A stretch of DNA of 64,000 nucleotides from Chinchilla lanigera (lineage: Eukaryota; Chordata; Mammalia; Rodentia; Chinchillidae): the NCBI RefSeq assembly GCF_000276665.1, contig NW_004955436.1, positions 21,371,235-21,435,234 of the forward strand, given 5' to 3'. Positions 22,305 to 32,925 of this stretch are shown here, piece after piece (the first letter of the stretch is position 1; each line of letters starts with the position of its first letter). The notes beneath the pieces are model-generated. The model saw only the letters and a program-made list of their open reading frames with translations, was not told the DNA's origin and searched no databases. The position numbers were made by a program, and so were the translations under genes.

Positions 22305-22460
22305 GTGGGCGTGGTGATGCATGCCTGTAATCTCAGCACGTGGGAGGCTGAGACAGGAAGATTGCTGTGAGTTTGAGACCAGCCTGGGCTACAAAGTGAG
22401 CTCCAGGCCAACCTGAACTGCAGAGCGAGACCCTGTTTCAAAAAGACAAAAAAAAAAAAA
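22305..22460 (+). mobile_element. B1 SINE, sense, full length
   Basis: GTGGGCGTGGTGATGCATGC, GAGGCTGAGACAGGAAGATT, GAGACCAGCCTGGGCTACAA, AGCGAGACCCTGTTTCAAAA and a poly(A) tail. Target duplication GACATCAAATTA at 22293-22304 and 22461-22472, perfect. Confidence 0.96.
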
Positions 22461-22472
22461 GACATCAAATTA

Positions 22473-23039
22473 ATTGTTTTATCAACAAAAAATTTACAAT
22501 AAAAAGATAAATGTCTGCATTTATCTAGAAAAGATTTGGGAATCACCTTCAGCATGTCTGCCAGGATTTTCTCCATGTCTTGGGGGAAAATATTCTTCAG
22601 GCTTAGAGTGTGCAGATATTTGATCTCACTTTCTGCTCCATTTTTCAGTTTTATAGCTCTGTGTTAGCTAGTTAATGCCTGCCTTTTAAAGATGAGGAAA
22701 TTTAATTCCACCCGCTTAGCTTCTTCCCAGTTGTATAACTCATTGCAAAGTCAGGACCAAGACTCTAGTTCCTTTCCTGTTCAGTTCCCTCGTCATAACG
22801 TTGGCTCAGAAATAAATTGAGACTTGGGATCCTGGGATATTGCTTTGTGGCTTGGGGCAGGGTCAAATATGTTTTATAATTATCATTTAAAGGGTTGGTG
22901 TCTTTGGGGCCCTTACAGGGGCACTTGAATCCACTCCGACAGTATTTAGCAAACGTAGTGAGCCAGCCTCCCGTTCCCCTTTTCTGCTCTTGACTTCTCT
23001 CTCTTTCTCTCTAGTCTCTCTTTCTGTCTTCTAACTCTC
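22473..23039. other. Intergenic DNA, MIR-like remnant inside
   Basis: 22665-22800 (GATGAGGAAATTTAATTCC, CAGTTGTATAACTCATTGC, AAGTCAGGACCAAGACTC) reads as an antisense MIR, decayed. Nothing else recognised. Confidence 0.5.
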
Positions 23040-23054
23040 AGCCTTTGCGTTTTA

Positions 23055-23154
23055 TTTTTATTTTTTTGGTTTTTCTCCGGTACCAGGAACCGAACTCACG
23101 ACCTTGCACTTGCCAGGCAGGCGCTTTTTGCCACTGAGCTAAATCCCCAGCCCC
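23055..23154 (-). mobile_element. ID SINE, antisense
   Basis: T-rich tail, TTCTCCGGTACCAGGAACCG, ACCTTGCACTTGCCAGGC, CTGAGCTAAATCCCCAGCCCC. Target duplication AGCCTTTGCGTTTTA at 23040-23054 and 23155-23169, perfect. Confidence 0.96.
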
Positions 23155-23169
23155 AGCCTTTGCGTTTTA

Positions 23170-24106
23170 GTTCTTTCCTATCCAGAGAGATGCAAGCTGA
23201 GTACCGTTTTCCCAGCCGGTGTCTATCCTGGGCCCGTATAGCCCCAGGGGCTATTGTTCAGGTCCCACAATGGCCCAGCTCTTCTGTAGGGAATTTTCCA
23301 TAACCAGCATGCTGGAGGAACACCTAGGCCATGTCCTAGCTCATATGAGGTGTCCAGTGCTTTGGTCCGGGGGTCTGAATGACACAATACTGTCTACATC
23401 TCAAGATGTCTTAAGTAAGGTTCCCTGCAGTTGTAATTATGCTTTTCAGCCAAGGTTATTCATAGTATGCTCTGATCAGCGAATGAACCTCAAACTGTGA
23501 CATCGAGGCAACTAACTATAAACATGTACTAGTTCATAAATTTTTGAACATTCTGAAAAGTGATAATAACCACATTTCATTCCTTTTAAGGCACGCTCTC
23601 AAAAGGCAGTGGTGTTCAACTGAATGAACACAGGCTTTGCTCACAGACCCTATACACGGTCCTGGTGACCAGTCCCACCCTCTGAGGCCTTGGATTTGCT
23701 GTTTAACCTCTCTGAGCCTCTGCTTCCTTATCTTGTCTGTCTCCCAGGGGTTTGGGAAGGACTTCAGCAAACATATGGGAATTGTTTGCTGTGACTCCTC
23801 AGCTAATGTACACACTCTGTAAACCCACTCTTTTGTTGGGTTATCAGCATGGTCCTTATACTTTGTAGTACCCCAAGGAAATTGTGAAGTGAATCCTAGG
23901 TTCATGTGCTTAACCTCCTTATTTTGCTGCAGCTGGAAAAGTACCATTATCTCCCAGAACAAGTTGCTAGAACCTGACCATCTAAGAAGTGTCTCTACCC
24001 ATGGCTGCTACCGCTGGGCTGGAAGCTCCCCTCACAACCTCTCTGTGTATCCTGCAGGCCCTACCCTGGCCACAGAAGTGGGTCAAGGATATATTCCCTC
24101 ATTTCT
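23170..24106. other. Intergenic DNA with a MIR remnant
   Basis: 23660-23770 contains the MIR core pattern in sense (TTGCTGTTTAACCTCTCTGAGCCTCTGC). A 142-codon antisense frame (23534-23962) crosses it and has no known domain. Confidence 0.5.
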
Positions 24107-24117
24107 GAACTTGGTCA

Positions 24118-24207
24118 GAGGCCAAGGATATAGCTCAGTGGCACAGTGCCTACCTGACAAGCACAAGGTCCTAAGTTCAATTCCTGGTACCAAAAAAATA
24201 AATAAAG
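24118..24207 (+). mobile_element. ID SINE, sense
   Basis: GGCCAAGGATATAGCTCAGT, GCACAAGGTCCTAAGTTCAA, GGTACCAAAAAAATAAATAA. Target duplication GAACTTGGTCA at 24107-24117 and 24208-24218. Confidence 0.93.
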
Positions 24208-24218
24208 GAACTTGGTCA

Positions 24219-24961
24219 AATATGCTCACACCAAATGCACCCTAGATCCCCAAACCCCCAGATCACATCCCCTCCTGCTAGGGCACTGGGTGGCCACACA
24301 GGAAGCAGGAGGTGCCTGGGGCTCCTCCACACGTGCTCATAGCCACGGTTCCCCATGATTGTACAATCAGGCTTGGAAACTGGCCCACAGAGGCCATATG
24401 CCCTCAGTGTGCTTTAAAATTCAAAAACACTGGTGGTTTTCCCTTCCCTTGGGTTGGGGGGCATCCCGGTCCCCCTGTATGGGTTTGAACCACTTTAGAT
24501 CTCCAGGAGATCTCTTCTGCCTCCTCGCGGAGGCCACTGGGCTGCTTGGGAAAACTTCCTGACTCTTCCTAGAGACAGACCTTCAAGCCTCACCTATCTG
24601 CATACTGTTTTACAAATCTGCTGCTTTGCTCTCCACCCCACCCTGTGTTATTTCTTTAGAGGAACTGTTTCCACCACCAGCCCCAGCCACGCCCTGGACA
24701 CAAGCTCGTGCAGCACCACCTGGGTCCTCGCCCTTCTGGGCTGTGTCTCATCTAGTCCCAGTATTTAGATATCTGTACATCTACATCAATATCGATTGAG
24801 TGAATAAGCTGCTCCTCTCTCTGCAATCAACTCCTAGTCTGTTTATTGACCTAACTCTGCCCTTCCTTTAAGGTGCAGCCTGGTTCCTCCTAATGTCCTA
24901 ATGAGCTTCTTGGCTATGATAGGGAATTCTGTGATGGCCCCTCTGCCCTTTATAACCCCCT
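24219..24961. other. Intergenic DNA without recognised features
   Basis: Moderate GC with several C-rich runs. No repeat family assigned. Confidence 0.45.
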
Positions 24962-25472
24962 GATTGAGCATGGTGGAACCCCTGGATGCAATGAGATGTC
25001 ACTCCTCTGACCCCGTTACCTTATGCTGCAAAAGGGAGGTTGGGGTGGGCACAATTAAGTCACATGAGCCATTAGAAGATCGTGCTCTGCAGATGGCCGC
25101 AGGTGAGGAGCTCAGAGAGGTCCAGGGTGACAGGCGCTCAGTGTGGTGTTGCTAGCTTTGAAGATACAGGAAGCCAAGGGACCTGGCTGACACACAGCAA
25201 AAAAATGGGAACCTCAGACGGATGATCACAAAGAACTGGATTTTGCCAACATCCCGGATGAACATGGAATAGATGTTTACCCCCAAGCCTCTGGAGAAGA
25301 GCCCAGCCCTGCTTAGGCTCCTTTTAGCCTTGTGCAACCCTAAGAAGACAGTGGTCCAAGTAGCAGCCCCTGCTGGCCAGGGCTTCAGAGGTATAGATCC
25401 GTGGACTCTGAAGGATGCTATTTTAAGTCCCTCGCCTTGTGGTAATTCACTACACAGTGATAGAAAGTAATA
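24962..25472 (+). mobile_element. MLT1-type MaLR LTR, sense
   Basis: Ends CTCGCCTTGTGGTAATTCACTACACAGTGATAGAAAGTAA, matching the MLT1 end ('gtttgtggtaatttgttacggcagcaatagaaaactaa'). The centre has AAGAAC/CCAACATCCC and CAAGCCTCTGGAG-type MLT1 patterns. It abuts an antisense LTR on its right. Confidence 0.6.
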
Positions 25473-25661
25473 TTCTTGCTATCTGAGTCAGCGTCGGCTG
25501 CTATAACAAAAGCACCGCAGCCCGGGGCTTCACCAAATAACAAGCGCTTCTTTCTCACAGTGCTGGAAGCTGGAAAGTCCAAGATCAAGCTACTGGCAGA
25601 TTCAGTGGGGGCTGTGCTTCTGGGGTGCTGATGGTCATCTTCTCATTGTATCCTCACATGG

Positions 25662-25732
25662 TGAAGGGGAGAGGAGAGACAGGGAGAGGGAGAGAAGGAG
25701 AGGGAGAGGGGAGGAGGAGGAGGAAGAGGAGG
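25662..25732. repeat. (GGGAGA)n polypurine tract
   Basis: About 70 nt of G and A only, apart from one C near 25680. Confidence 0.95.
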
Positions 25733-25789
25733 CACTCTCTCATGTCCCTTCTTAGAGCACTATTCCCATTCATAAGGACCCCACTTTCT

Positions 25790-25888
25790 TTGTTTTTGTT
25801 GTTTTTTTCTTCTGGTACCAGGAATCGAACCCACGACCTTGCGCTTGCCAAGCAGGAGCTGTGCCGCTGAGCTAAATCCCCAGCCCCT
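25790..25888 (-). mobile_element. ID SINE, antisense, nested in LTR
   Basis: TTCTTCTGGTACCAGGAATC, CACGACCTTGCGCTTGCC, GCTGAGCTAAATCCCCAGCCCC. Target duplication AGGACC(C/G)CACTTTCT, at 25775-25789 and 25889-25903, one mismatch. Confidence 0.95.
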
Positions 25889-25967
25889 AGGACCGCACTT
25901 TCTAATACTCATCACACAGGGGATCAGGCTGAATTTTTGGAGGACTTGGCCATTTAGCTCATAACAT

Positions 25968-26404
25968 CTGTCTATCTTATCATTCTCTTTCCAGTTCTCC
26001 TCTGAAGGGCTTCTCATTATGTCTCGGCTGAGCACTTCATAATAATACTTTGTAGAACATTTTGTTTTCATGTGTATTCCTCTATGAACTGTCTCCCAAG
26101 CTGGACAGTAAATTCAAAAGAAACAGAGATGAGAAATATATTATTTCTTAGTTGCCACGAATCCATCTACTAAAAAGCTTGACTACCTCATAGAAAATTT
26201 TAAAAGAAACACTGCTTTAAACTTTCAAAATGTAAGAGGCACTATCTCCCAATAAAATAACCATGTTTATAATGCATCTAAAAGTGTGCCTTGATTTAAT
26301 ATAATTGTCTTTTTAAAAAATGTTTTCTGGCCAGTTAGTCCAGTCGATAATCTGTACTTATGATAAATAACTTTGTAAGACTTCTAAAATAAATATGTTG
26401 GATT
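25968..26404. other. Intergenic DNA without recognised features
   Basis: AT-rich; nothing recognised. Confidence 0.5.
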
Positions 26405-26537
26405 TTTGTTGTTTTTTGTTTTTTGTTTTTGAGACAGGGTCTCACTGTACAGTTCAGGCTGGTCTCAAACTCACAGCGATCCTCTGTCTCTGCCTCCTGA
26501 GTGCTGGGATTACAGGCAGGCACTACCATGTCTGGCT
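26405..26537 (-). mobile_element. B1 SINE, antisense
   Basis: GTTTTTGAGACAGGGTCTCA, CAGTTCAGGCTGGTCTCAAA, CTGAGTGCTGGGATTACAGG, CACTACCATGTCTGGC. It lacks the internal repeat seen at 16096-16271, so it is a shorter B1 form. Confidence 0.92.
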
Positions 26538-26544
26538 AAAATAC

Positions 26545-26710
26545 ATAAACGAATGAACCTGATGCTAACAAAAATTCTGAAAAGGGGGTGAAAGGGAAGG
26601 GGAAAGAAGGATTGAGATGTGCTATGTACGTGTAACAATTCCCGACAATGAATATACTCACTGTGTACTGCAAACCTATATGAATGAAAATAAAAAATTA
26701 AACAGCAACA
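26545..26710 (+). mobile_element. L1 3' UTR fragment, sense
   Basis: GGGGGTGAAAGGGAAGGGG, GATTGAGATGTGCTATGTACG, CAATTCCCGACAATGAATAT, CTATATGAATGAAAATAAAAAATTAAA. The order matches 19090-19290. Confidence 0.65.
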
Positions 26711-28434
26711 ACAAAAAAACCCAGTGGAGTCTGTTTGAACAGAAAAAATAAATAAATAAAATAATCATGCTTTACGGTGCATGAATTTGTTACTTGAGGT
26801 TTTGATGCTTTAAAAAATTTCCTGAGCCCCAGTGGTGCTCTCTGAAGACTGAGTATTTCTGACACTGTGAGAAGTGACGTGCTGTATGCCTAAACTTATC
26901 ACCTTCTTCAAATCAGAAGTTTACTAAAGCCGAGGCGGTTTTATCGATTTGGTACGTCGTGCGTGTGCACGTTGTGCGTGTTCTGCGCCATGGGACGAGG
27001 GAAGCTCCAGGCCTCCGCTTGACTCAAAGGAGAGAGGTCTGCGTTGGGTCCCGCGACGGGGAAGGGACGGCAACGCACTGCTGGACAGCAAGGCCACTTT
27101 CTCCCAAGTTCATCTGCAGCAAAATGAAGCTGGGCATTTGTCAAGTGTGAGCAGTGTGCCCCGCCCGGCTCTCTCTGCACCCCCTGACTGGACACTAATA
27201 AATTCACAAGCCTCCTGACTGCTGTCCCCTGGTCCTTTGCAGAAGAAAGTCAGCGACTCGGTATCCTGAGGACTGGACGGAGCTGTGCCTCGCTCACCGG
27301 CAAGTACAGGCTGCGCAAGGAGTTGAGGAGCTGCAGTAACAGAGGTGTCAGCTGTTACACAGGATTCATGTGTTTTAGATTAGTCTTGCCTTTGTCACTC
27401 TACCCATGCCGCAGAGGAGCTGTTATTGAGTAGCTCTGTTCCCTGAAATCGAGACGCGCCCAGTCTGGGGAGTGAGGTGGGTTCGGCCGGAATCCAGGGA
27501 AGCACATGCTCGGCCGGAGGGGTTGAAGGTCCATCTGGGCCCTAGATGCAGCCCTGCAAGGAGGCCAGAGACCCCGCCAGGCTGGGAGTTCAGCATGGGC
27601 CCAGCCATGGAGCCTCATGTGAGGCCCCATGCAGGCAGGAGAAGCCTCACGCAGAGATGCCACCGTGTCCCTAGTGTCAAATACAACAAAGTGTCAGGGT
27701 CAGAAGGAGGTCAAGGCATGCAATTAAACACGAAATTTCCAGGCGTGGAAGGTTCACCATGACGTGGTTTCTCTAATATGAGAGACCTGCTTAATAAATT
27801 AGCTGAAGAACAAGAGAAGAGAGATCTTAGGAAACAGGAAGGTGGACTCTGTGGGCACAGAAGATCTGGGAAAGGAGGAGGGGAGTGCGGGGGAGGCGCA
27901 GAAAACATGATGAGGATGCTCCAGGGGAATGTAATTACTGTTACTGCAACACAGCCTAAAAAGAGGAGCCCTGCACCTCGTTGAAGAAGCAAGGCTGTGC
28001 AATTTTAATGCAACTCAGCTCCGCCTGAACCTGTGTTTTTTAGGGACGTGAGTTACACATTAGGTCTTAGCTGAATACTTCTTGGAAATTTTCCAGGATA
28101 AATTAACCTTAGGATATATAACCAGCATTCTTGTAATAGTCTCAGGGCACAATAATAATCCTTACATTGTAATGACAGAGGGAAAAAGAGAAAGATTGTG
28201 TGATTGAGAGAGAAGCAGAGACACAGAGACAGAGAGGGAGGGAGAGGGAGAGGGAGAGAGAGAGCAAGTAAGCAAGTGAATAGAACTGGGTTTGGAGAGA
28301 TAAACAGTCTTAAAACATATACCAACAACTGGGTATGCTCCATAAATTTTAAGTGTGCTCCAATAAATTCAAATATATGCCCACTAAAATTGAAAGTTTT
28401 AGGAGTTAATTTTGCAGACTGTGTAAATGTCTAG
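26711..28434. other. Intergenic DNA with a CpG-rich patch
   Basis: 26930-27560 has more CpG than surrounding DNA (for example GTACGTCGTGCGTGTGCACG at about 26952). An AATAAA-like CTAATAAATTC sits at 27195. No recognisable exon or repeat was found; an old LTR or an orphan CpG cluster are both possible. A GA-rich simple repeat lies at 28205-28266. Confidence 0.4.
28205..28266. repeat. GA-rich simple repeat
   Basis: GAGAGAGAAG..., then GGGAGAGGGAGAGGGAGAGA. Confidence 0.95.
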
Positions 28435-28600
28435 CTTGAGGCCTGGATCTGCCATTTCTTAGCTGTGTTATTGAGGAAAAGTCCTTGAGCTTCCTACACC
28501 TCAGCTTCTTCATCTGTAACCTAGAAGCAATAATTGTCTCATAAAGAGATTTCTGTGTGACTGAAGCAGAGACTGGCACATGGGACATGTTATGCAGCAG
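28435..28600 (+). mobile_element. MIR, sense
   Basis: GGCCTGGATCTGCCATTTCTTAGCTGTGTTA, CCTTGAGCTTCCTACACCTCAGCTTCTTCATCTGTAA, GAGACTGGCACATGG follow the MIR consensus in order. Confidence 0.85.
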
Positions 28601-29164
28601 TCTTACCTTTCCATCACTTTGTTTCCCTGGTTTTAGTTACCTATGCTCAGCCATGGTCAGAATGCATTAAATGGAAATTTCCAGAAATAGAGGATTCCTG
28701 AGTTTTCCATTGCATGCCATTCTGAGTAGCACAATGAAATCTGATGCCACCTGGCTCCATTCTGCTCAGCATGTGAGCATCTCTTTGTCCAGCGTATCCT
28801 TGTTGCATATAGGGCCTGCCTGTTACTTACTCTGCAGTGGTCAAGTAACCAATTCACTGCCATGGCTTCTTGGTGCTTGAATTCCAATAACCTTTAGTTT
28901 ATTTTATAATGGCCTCAAAGTATGAGTAAGGGTGCTAGGAATTTTATTACAGTATACTGTTTCATTTTTTCTGTTTTATGAGTAATTGCTAATCTCTTCC
29001 TCGATGCATTGAACTTGAGCACAGTATGTATGCAGTAATAAAAGCATGGCATATATAAGATTTGGTACTATTCACAGTTTCAGGTACCCACTGAACATCT
29101 TGGGATGCACCCTCCTGGGATAAGGGGGAGCACCGAATAAGAGTTCATTGACATTACTGTTATT
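28601..29164. other. Intergenic DNA without recognised features
   Basis: Nothing recognised. Confidence 0.5.
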
Positions 29165-29415
29165 ATTAAAAGCATAGTGGTTAGGAGCTGAGGCCTCAGA
29201 GCTGGAAGGTTGATCTGGGCTCTGATCCTAGCTCTAACACCAACATGCTAAAAGACCTTAAATAAGAAATTTTAATTATCTGTGATTCAATATATCCAAC
29301 TACGAAGTAGACGCAGTGATTGTAGCTACCTCATAATGTTGATCTGGGATTGAGGATGTTGATATATATCAAGTACTTAGAATAATGTCACGTAACGTAC
29401 CTTGAAGCACTCGAT
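29165..29415 (+). mobile_element. MIR, sense, decayed
   Basis: AAGCATAGTGGTTAGGAGC, GATCTGGGCTCTGATCCTAGC, GTAGCTACCTCATAATG, AAGTACTTAGAATAATG match the MIR landmarks across about 250 bp. Confidence 0.75.
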
Positions 29416-29713
29416 TGAGATTAGTGCGTGTTATTTCTAATTAGACCTTGGGGTTTCAGACACATCACTTGAGCTCAGTGTTGTATTCTCTGTTTGTCTA
29501 GTGACTTTCAAAGCTGGGAACAGGTGTTGCTATTTAGCTGTTATCGAAGGATCCTACGTATGTATCTGTCGCAAAGCTTCATGAACTCTATGTGCCTGTT
29601 GATTTTGGTGCTGCACCTACCTGTGGAGCAGCTCTTAGCTCAACTCAGAGAATCACAGTATCAGCCTGGTGGAGGGCACAGGCTCGGGCTTGGTGGCAAA
29701 TAGGGTAGTGTTA

Positions 29714-30104
29714 TGGTTGATACATTGTGTCAACTTGGGGAGTCTAGAGGTTTGGCTAAGTGATTCAGCAGGAAGCCAGGATACTTACTTTGTATACATC
29801 CTGAGCCTGTGGAAGAGGAGGGCAAAGATTATGTGAGAGCTACACGCCCCTTAGGTGGGGGTAGCCTGTTTACGATGTAAGGCAAGAAAGCAGCTGCTTG
29901 CCGCCATTCCTCCAGTTTGCTCTGGCTGTTTGCTGTTCGGCTGCCATTCCCCGTTTTGCTCTTGTTGCTTTGCTACCTTCTGCCTTGGAGCCAGCCAAGT
30001 ATGGATGGAAACCTCCACAAACTGTGAGCTAAATAAACCTTTCCTTCCTTCATTTTGGGCATTGGGTATTTTGTCTCAGCAACGAGAGAAAAGTAACCAA
30101 GACA
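29714..30104 (+). mobile_element. MaLR-type LTR, sense
   Basis: TGGTTGATACATTGTGTCAAC start; GCCTTGGAGCCAGCCAAG; GTGAGCTAAATAAACC (AATAAA); GGTATTTTGTCTCAGCAACG; AAGTAACCAAGACA end. Same subfamily and strand as 1683-2025. Confidence 0.8.
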
Positions 30105-30839
30105 GGTAGCTTTGAACCCTTTGTTTATACGGCAGTTTATTTGATCGCCCAGTTTCTGTAGATCAGCGTGACAGGGTTGGGGCCACCGTTCCTGGTGAGG
30201 CTTTCTAGACATCACAGGTGAAGCAGCTTAGCAGAGCTCTTGGAGCATCGCACTTGAAACAAGTAGTGTTGCTCCCAAGCACAGGAAGGCTGTGAAGGAA
30301 TCCCTCTCAGATGCTGCCGTCCGGACCCCAGGAAGGTGTGGGAACAAGAATTTGGTTGGAATGAGGTAACAGGGAACAAATGTGCCGGACACCAGCCCTT
30401 CCTCACTTCATAACCCTGCCGCAGCTCCAGGCCCAGGCATCTCTGCTCCTTGACCGTAGCACATCCCCTCGTGAGCACAGTGAGACACAGCACACATCGT
30501 GTTGGTGACCCTGGGTGACTGGGCCACCTGACTCCCTCAGCACCGCGGGGCCTTGGGGGCCTGACGCCTTGTGTTCCTAGACTGTTCCCTGGCACAGGGC
30601 TCCTGTGTCTGGAACTCTGTAGTGTTCCTTGGATAAATGAGTGTGATAAGCAGGACTAGCAGGTATATAAAGATCCAAACAGGAAAGATAATCAGAGTGG
30701 TGAGGAGGGCAAGCCAGGAATTGGTCTTCTTGACACCAAGTAGAAATTGAATTACTTGGCAATGCACATCAATGTCTTTAAAATATTCATACTTCTTAAG
30801 TGAAAAAAAGAAGGAGATATAAAGTTATATTTAAAATTA
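30105..30839. other. Intergenic DNA without recognised features
   Basis: A 127-codon antisense frame (30212-30595) has no known domain. No repeat recognised. Confidence 0.5.
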
Positions 30840-30940
30840 AGGGCTGGGGTTATAGCTCTGCAGCACAAGCACCTGCCTGGCAAGTGTAAGATCCTGACTC
30901 CGATTCCCAGTACCAAAAAACCAAAAAAACCAAAAACAAG
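30840..30940 (+). mobile_element. ID SINE, sense
   Basis: GGGCTGGGGTTATAGCTCTG, GGCAAGTGTAAGATCCTGAC, TCCCAGTACCAAAAAACC tail. More diverged than the copies at 6865 and 25790. Confidence 0.88.
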
Positions 30941-31041
30941 AAAATTCAATCCTAACTTTTAATAAAGAAAAGTATATGCAATACAAATACATATAAATGT
31001 GTATGTGTATATATGTATATTTGTATAAAATAAAAGAATAG

Positions 31042-31195
31042 CTAGGCATGGTGGTGCACACCTGTAATCTCAGCATTATGGAGGCTGAGGCAGGAAGATT
31101 CCTGGGAGTTTGAGGCTGGCCTGGGCTACACAAGGCCAGCCTAAACTACATAGTGAGATGTTGCGTCAAAAAAAAAAACCCAAAACAAAAACAAA
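31042..31195 (+). mobile_element. B1 SINE, sense
   Basis: GCTAGGCATGGTGGTGCACA, GAGGCTGAGGCAGGAAGATT, GGCTGGCCTGGGCTACACAA, GTGAGATGTTGCGTCAAAAA and a poly(A)-rich tail. It carries the internal repeat (GGCC..CTACACAAGGCCAGCC). Confidence 0.92.
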
Positions 31196-31959
31196 AAAAG
31201 TATGAGAAGACAGAAATACATCAAAATAATAACTATGCTTATGTCTGGGTAGGTGATGACGATATTATAGATACTTTTATTTCTTTTTTATGCTTCTCAG
31301 TAATTAAAAACCACATCTGTCAGAGTTTTATCAGGAGACAAAAGACACACCAGTGCTTTTCCCCTGGCGAGGCTGGGCCTGGCAGCAGGATGAAAGGGGT
31401 TTGTACTGGGAAGGCCTCAGATCAGAGGTCCATTTTGCAGGTGGCAGGTAGATTTCTGATGGATTAAATGTGAGCAAAGTGGGAGGAAATATTGATACTG
31501 GCACCACAGATTAATATGGAGAAGAAGGCAGAGGGTAGGAGAATAGATTTGGGGTGGAAGAGATCAGTTTTGGGTGTTTTAATTTGAGATGCATTCAGCG
31601 TGAAGAAGCTTAGAGGAGATGTCTGGACAGGAAATAATCTGTTTATATTTAAATGCATTTATCTGTTTATACTTAAATATGTTTCTAGCACAGTATCGAT
31701 AGGATGGGATAGCTGAGGCCATCTGAAGGGGGAACCTGGAGGGGGACAGGGGCTGGGCCCAAGCACCAATGCGCTTGCCAGTCAGAGTGCAGATGCCAGG
31801 AGGGAATCTCCTGCAGAAAGGAGGAAGAAAGGGAGAAGGAGGCGGCTAGACGCCAGCCAGAGAGTTTAGCTCTGCAGAGCACACGGAGACCGGTATCCGC
31901 ACGAGACATCAACAAGGCAGTGGAAATGTCAGCTGGAATTTTCTGTGATTAAAAAATAG
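31196..31959. other. Intergenic DNA, local short repeats
   Basis: 31633-31680 carries two tandem copies of a CATTTATCTGTTTATA(C/T)TTAAAT-like unit; a third lies at 32203-32228. Nothing else recognised. Confidence 0.5.
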
Positions 31960-32082
31960 TGCCAGTGTGGACTGGCATAGCTCTCTAATCCCAGCGCCTC
32001 GGGAGGCTGAGGCAAGAGGATTCCAACTTTAAGGCCGGCATGAGCTACTTAGTGAGATCTCATTTCAAAAAAGAAAAGAAAA
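31960..32082 (+). mobile_element. B1 SINE, sense, diverged
   Basis: TAATCCCAGCGCCTCGGGAGGCTGAGGCAAGAGGATT, GCATGAGCTACTTAGTGAGATC, TTTCAAAAAAGAAAAG. Confidence 0.85.
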
Positions 32083-32714
32083 GGTAATTGTGCCTGGGGA
32101 ACTGGTTTGCTTTGTTTCATCATATTGTCTATCTTTTCCTGATTTCTTAAAAATGAGTAAAAAATCTATGTATGCTCATATCAGAACAAGAAAATATTTA
32201 ATTGCATTTATCTGTTTATATATTTAAATAGTTTAATTTGATACTTGAAAAGTCATTTTTAAAATGTGAAGAATAACTATTGATATTGGAATTTTGTATT
32301 TAATTTTATATGGGAGAAATGACGGGCAGCTGTTTTCCTACTATGTTTACTGTGAGAAAAACTATCTTCCAAGCAGTATAGAGGCATTTAAAATATGAAC
32401 TTTATTTTTGGGCACAGATTCAAATTTATAAAAAAATTTGCAGACATAGTAGAAAGTTCTTATAAATCTCACACCCAGTGTCACCTATTATTAACAAGGT
32501 AATAAGGATGGTGCATTTTATTTATTATAACTAATTAACACATTGTAGCACAATTAAAACCGATACATTAGTATTAACCAAAGCACAGAGGCATTGTAAA
32601 AATTACACTGTGTGATTTCATTTTGCTGTGAGTATTTGGGAGATCTCAAGGCTCTCAAGGCGGGCAAATGTTATGATGAAAAACGATGTTCTACCGCCAT
32701 CTACTGTTTATTTA
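32083..32714. other. AT-rich intergenic DNA, one CTCF-like motif
   Basis: No repeat recognised. ACCGCCATCTACTGT at 32693-32707 is a good match, on the minus strand, to the CTCF core. Confidence 0.45.
32693..32707 (-). promoter_or_regulatory. CTCF-like motif, minus strand
   Basis: ACCGCCATCTACTGT fits the reverse CTCF core RSYGCCMYCTRSTGG with one mismatch at the last base. Binding not shown. Confidence 0.35.
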
Positions 32715-32925
32715 CATTTTTTATTTGTTGTACTGGAGATGGACACCTTGGACTTCGGCACTAACCTACCACCCAGGCCTTTTATATTTTTTTAAATTCT
32801 TTTTAAAATTTTGAGACAGGGTTTTGCTCAGTCAACAAGTTACCCAGGCTGGGCTCAAACTCGCACTCCTCCTGCCTCAGCCTCCCAGAATGCTGGGATT
32901 GCACGTGTGCATTTCTATGGCCAGT
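32715..32925 (-). mobile_element. B1-dID composite SINE, antisense
   Basis: TGTACTGGAGATGG..AACC (dID part), then TTTTGAGACAGGGTTTTGCTC, GGCTGGGCTCAAACTCGCAC, CTCAGCCTCCCAGAATGCTGG. Confidence 0.8.

Larger units (their letters stand above)
25482..25967 (-). mobile_element. MaLR-type LTR, antisense, interrupted by an ID
   Basis: Starts CTGAGTCAGCGTCGGCTGCTATAAC (the 'tcagtcagttttctgttgctataac' pattern), then GCTTCTTTCTCACAGTGCTG, GAAGTCCAAGATCAAGC, ending GGCCATTTAGCTCATAAC. A GA-rich expansion (25662-25732) and an ID (25790-25888) lie inside. Confidence 0.7.
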
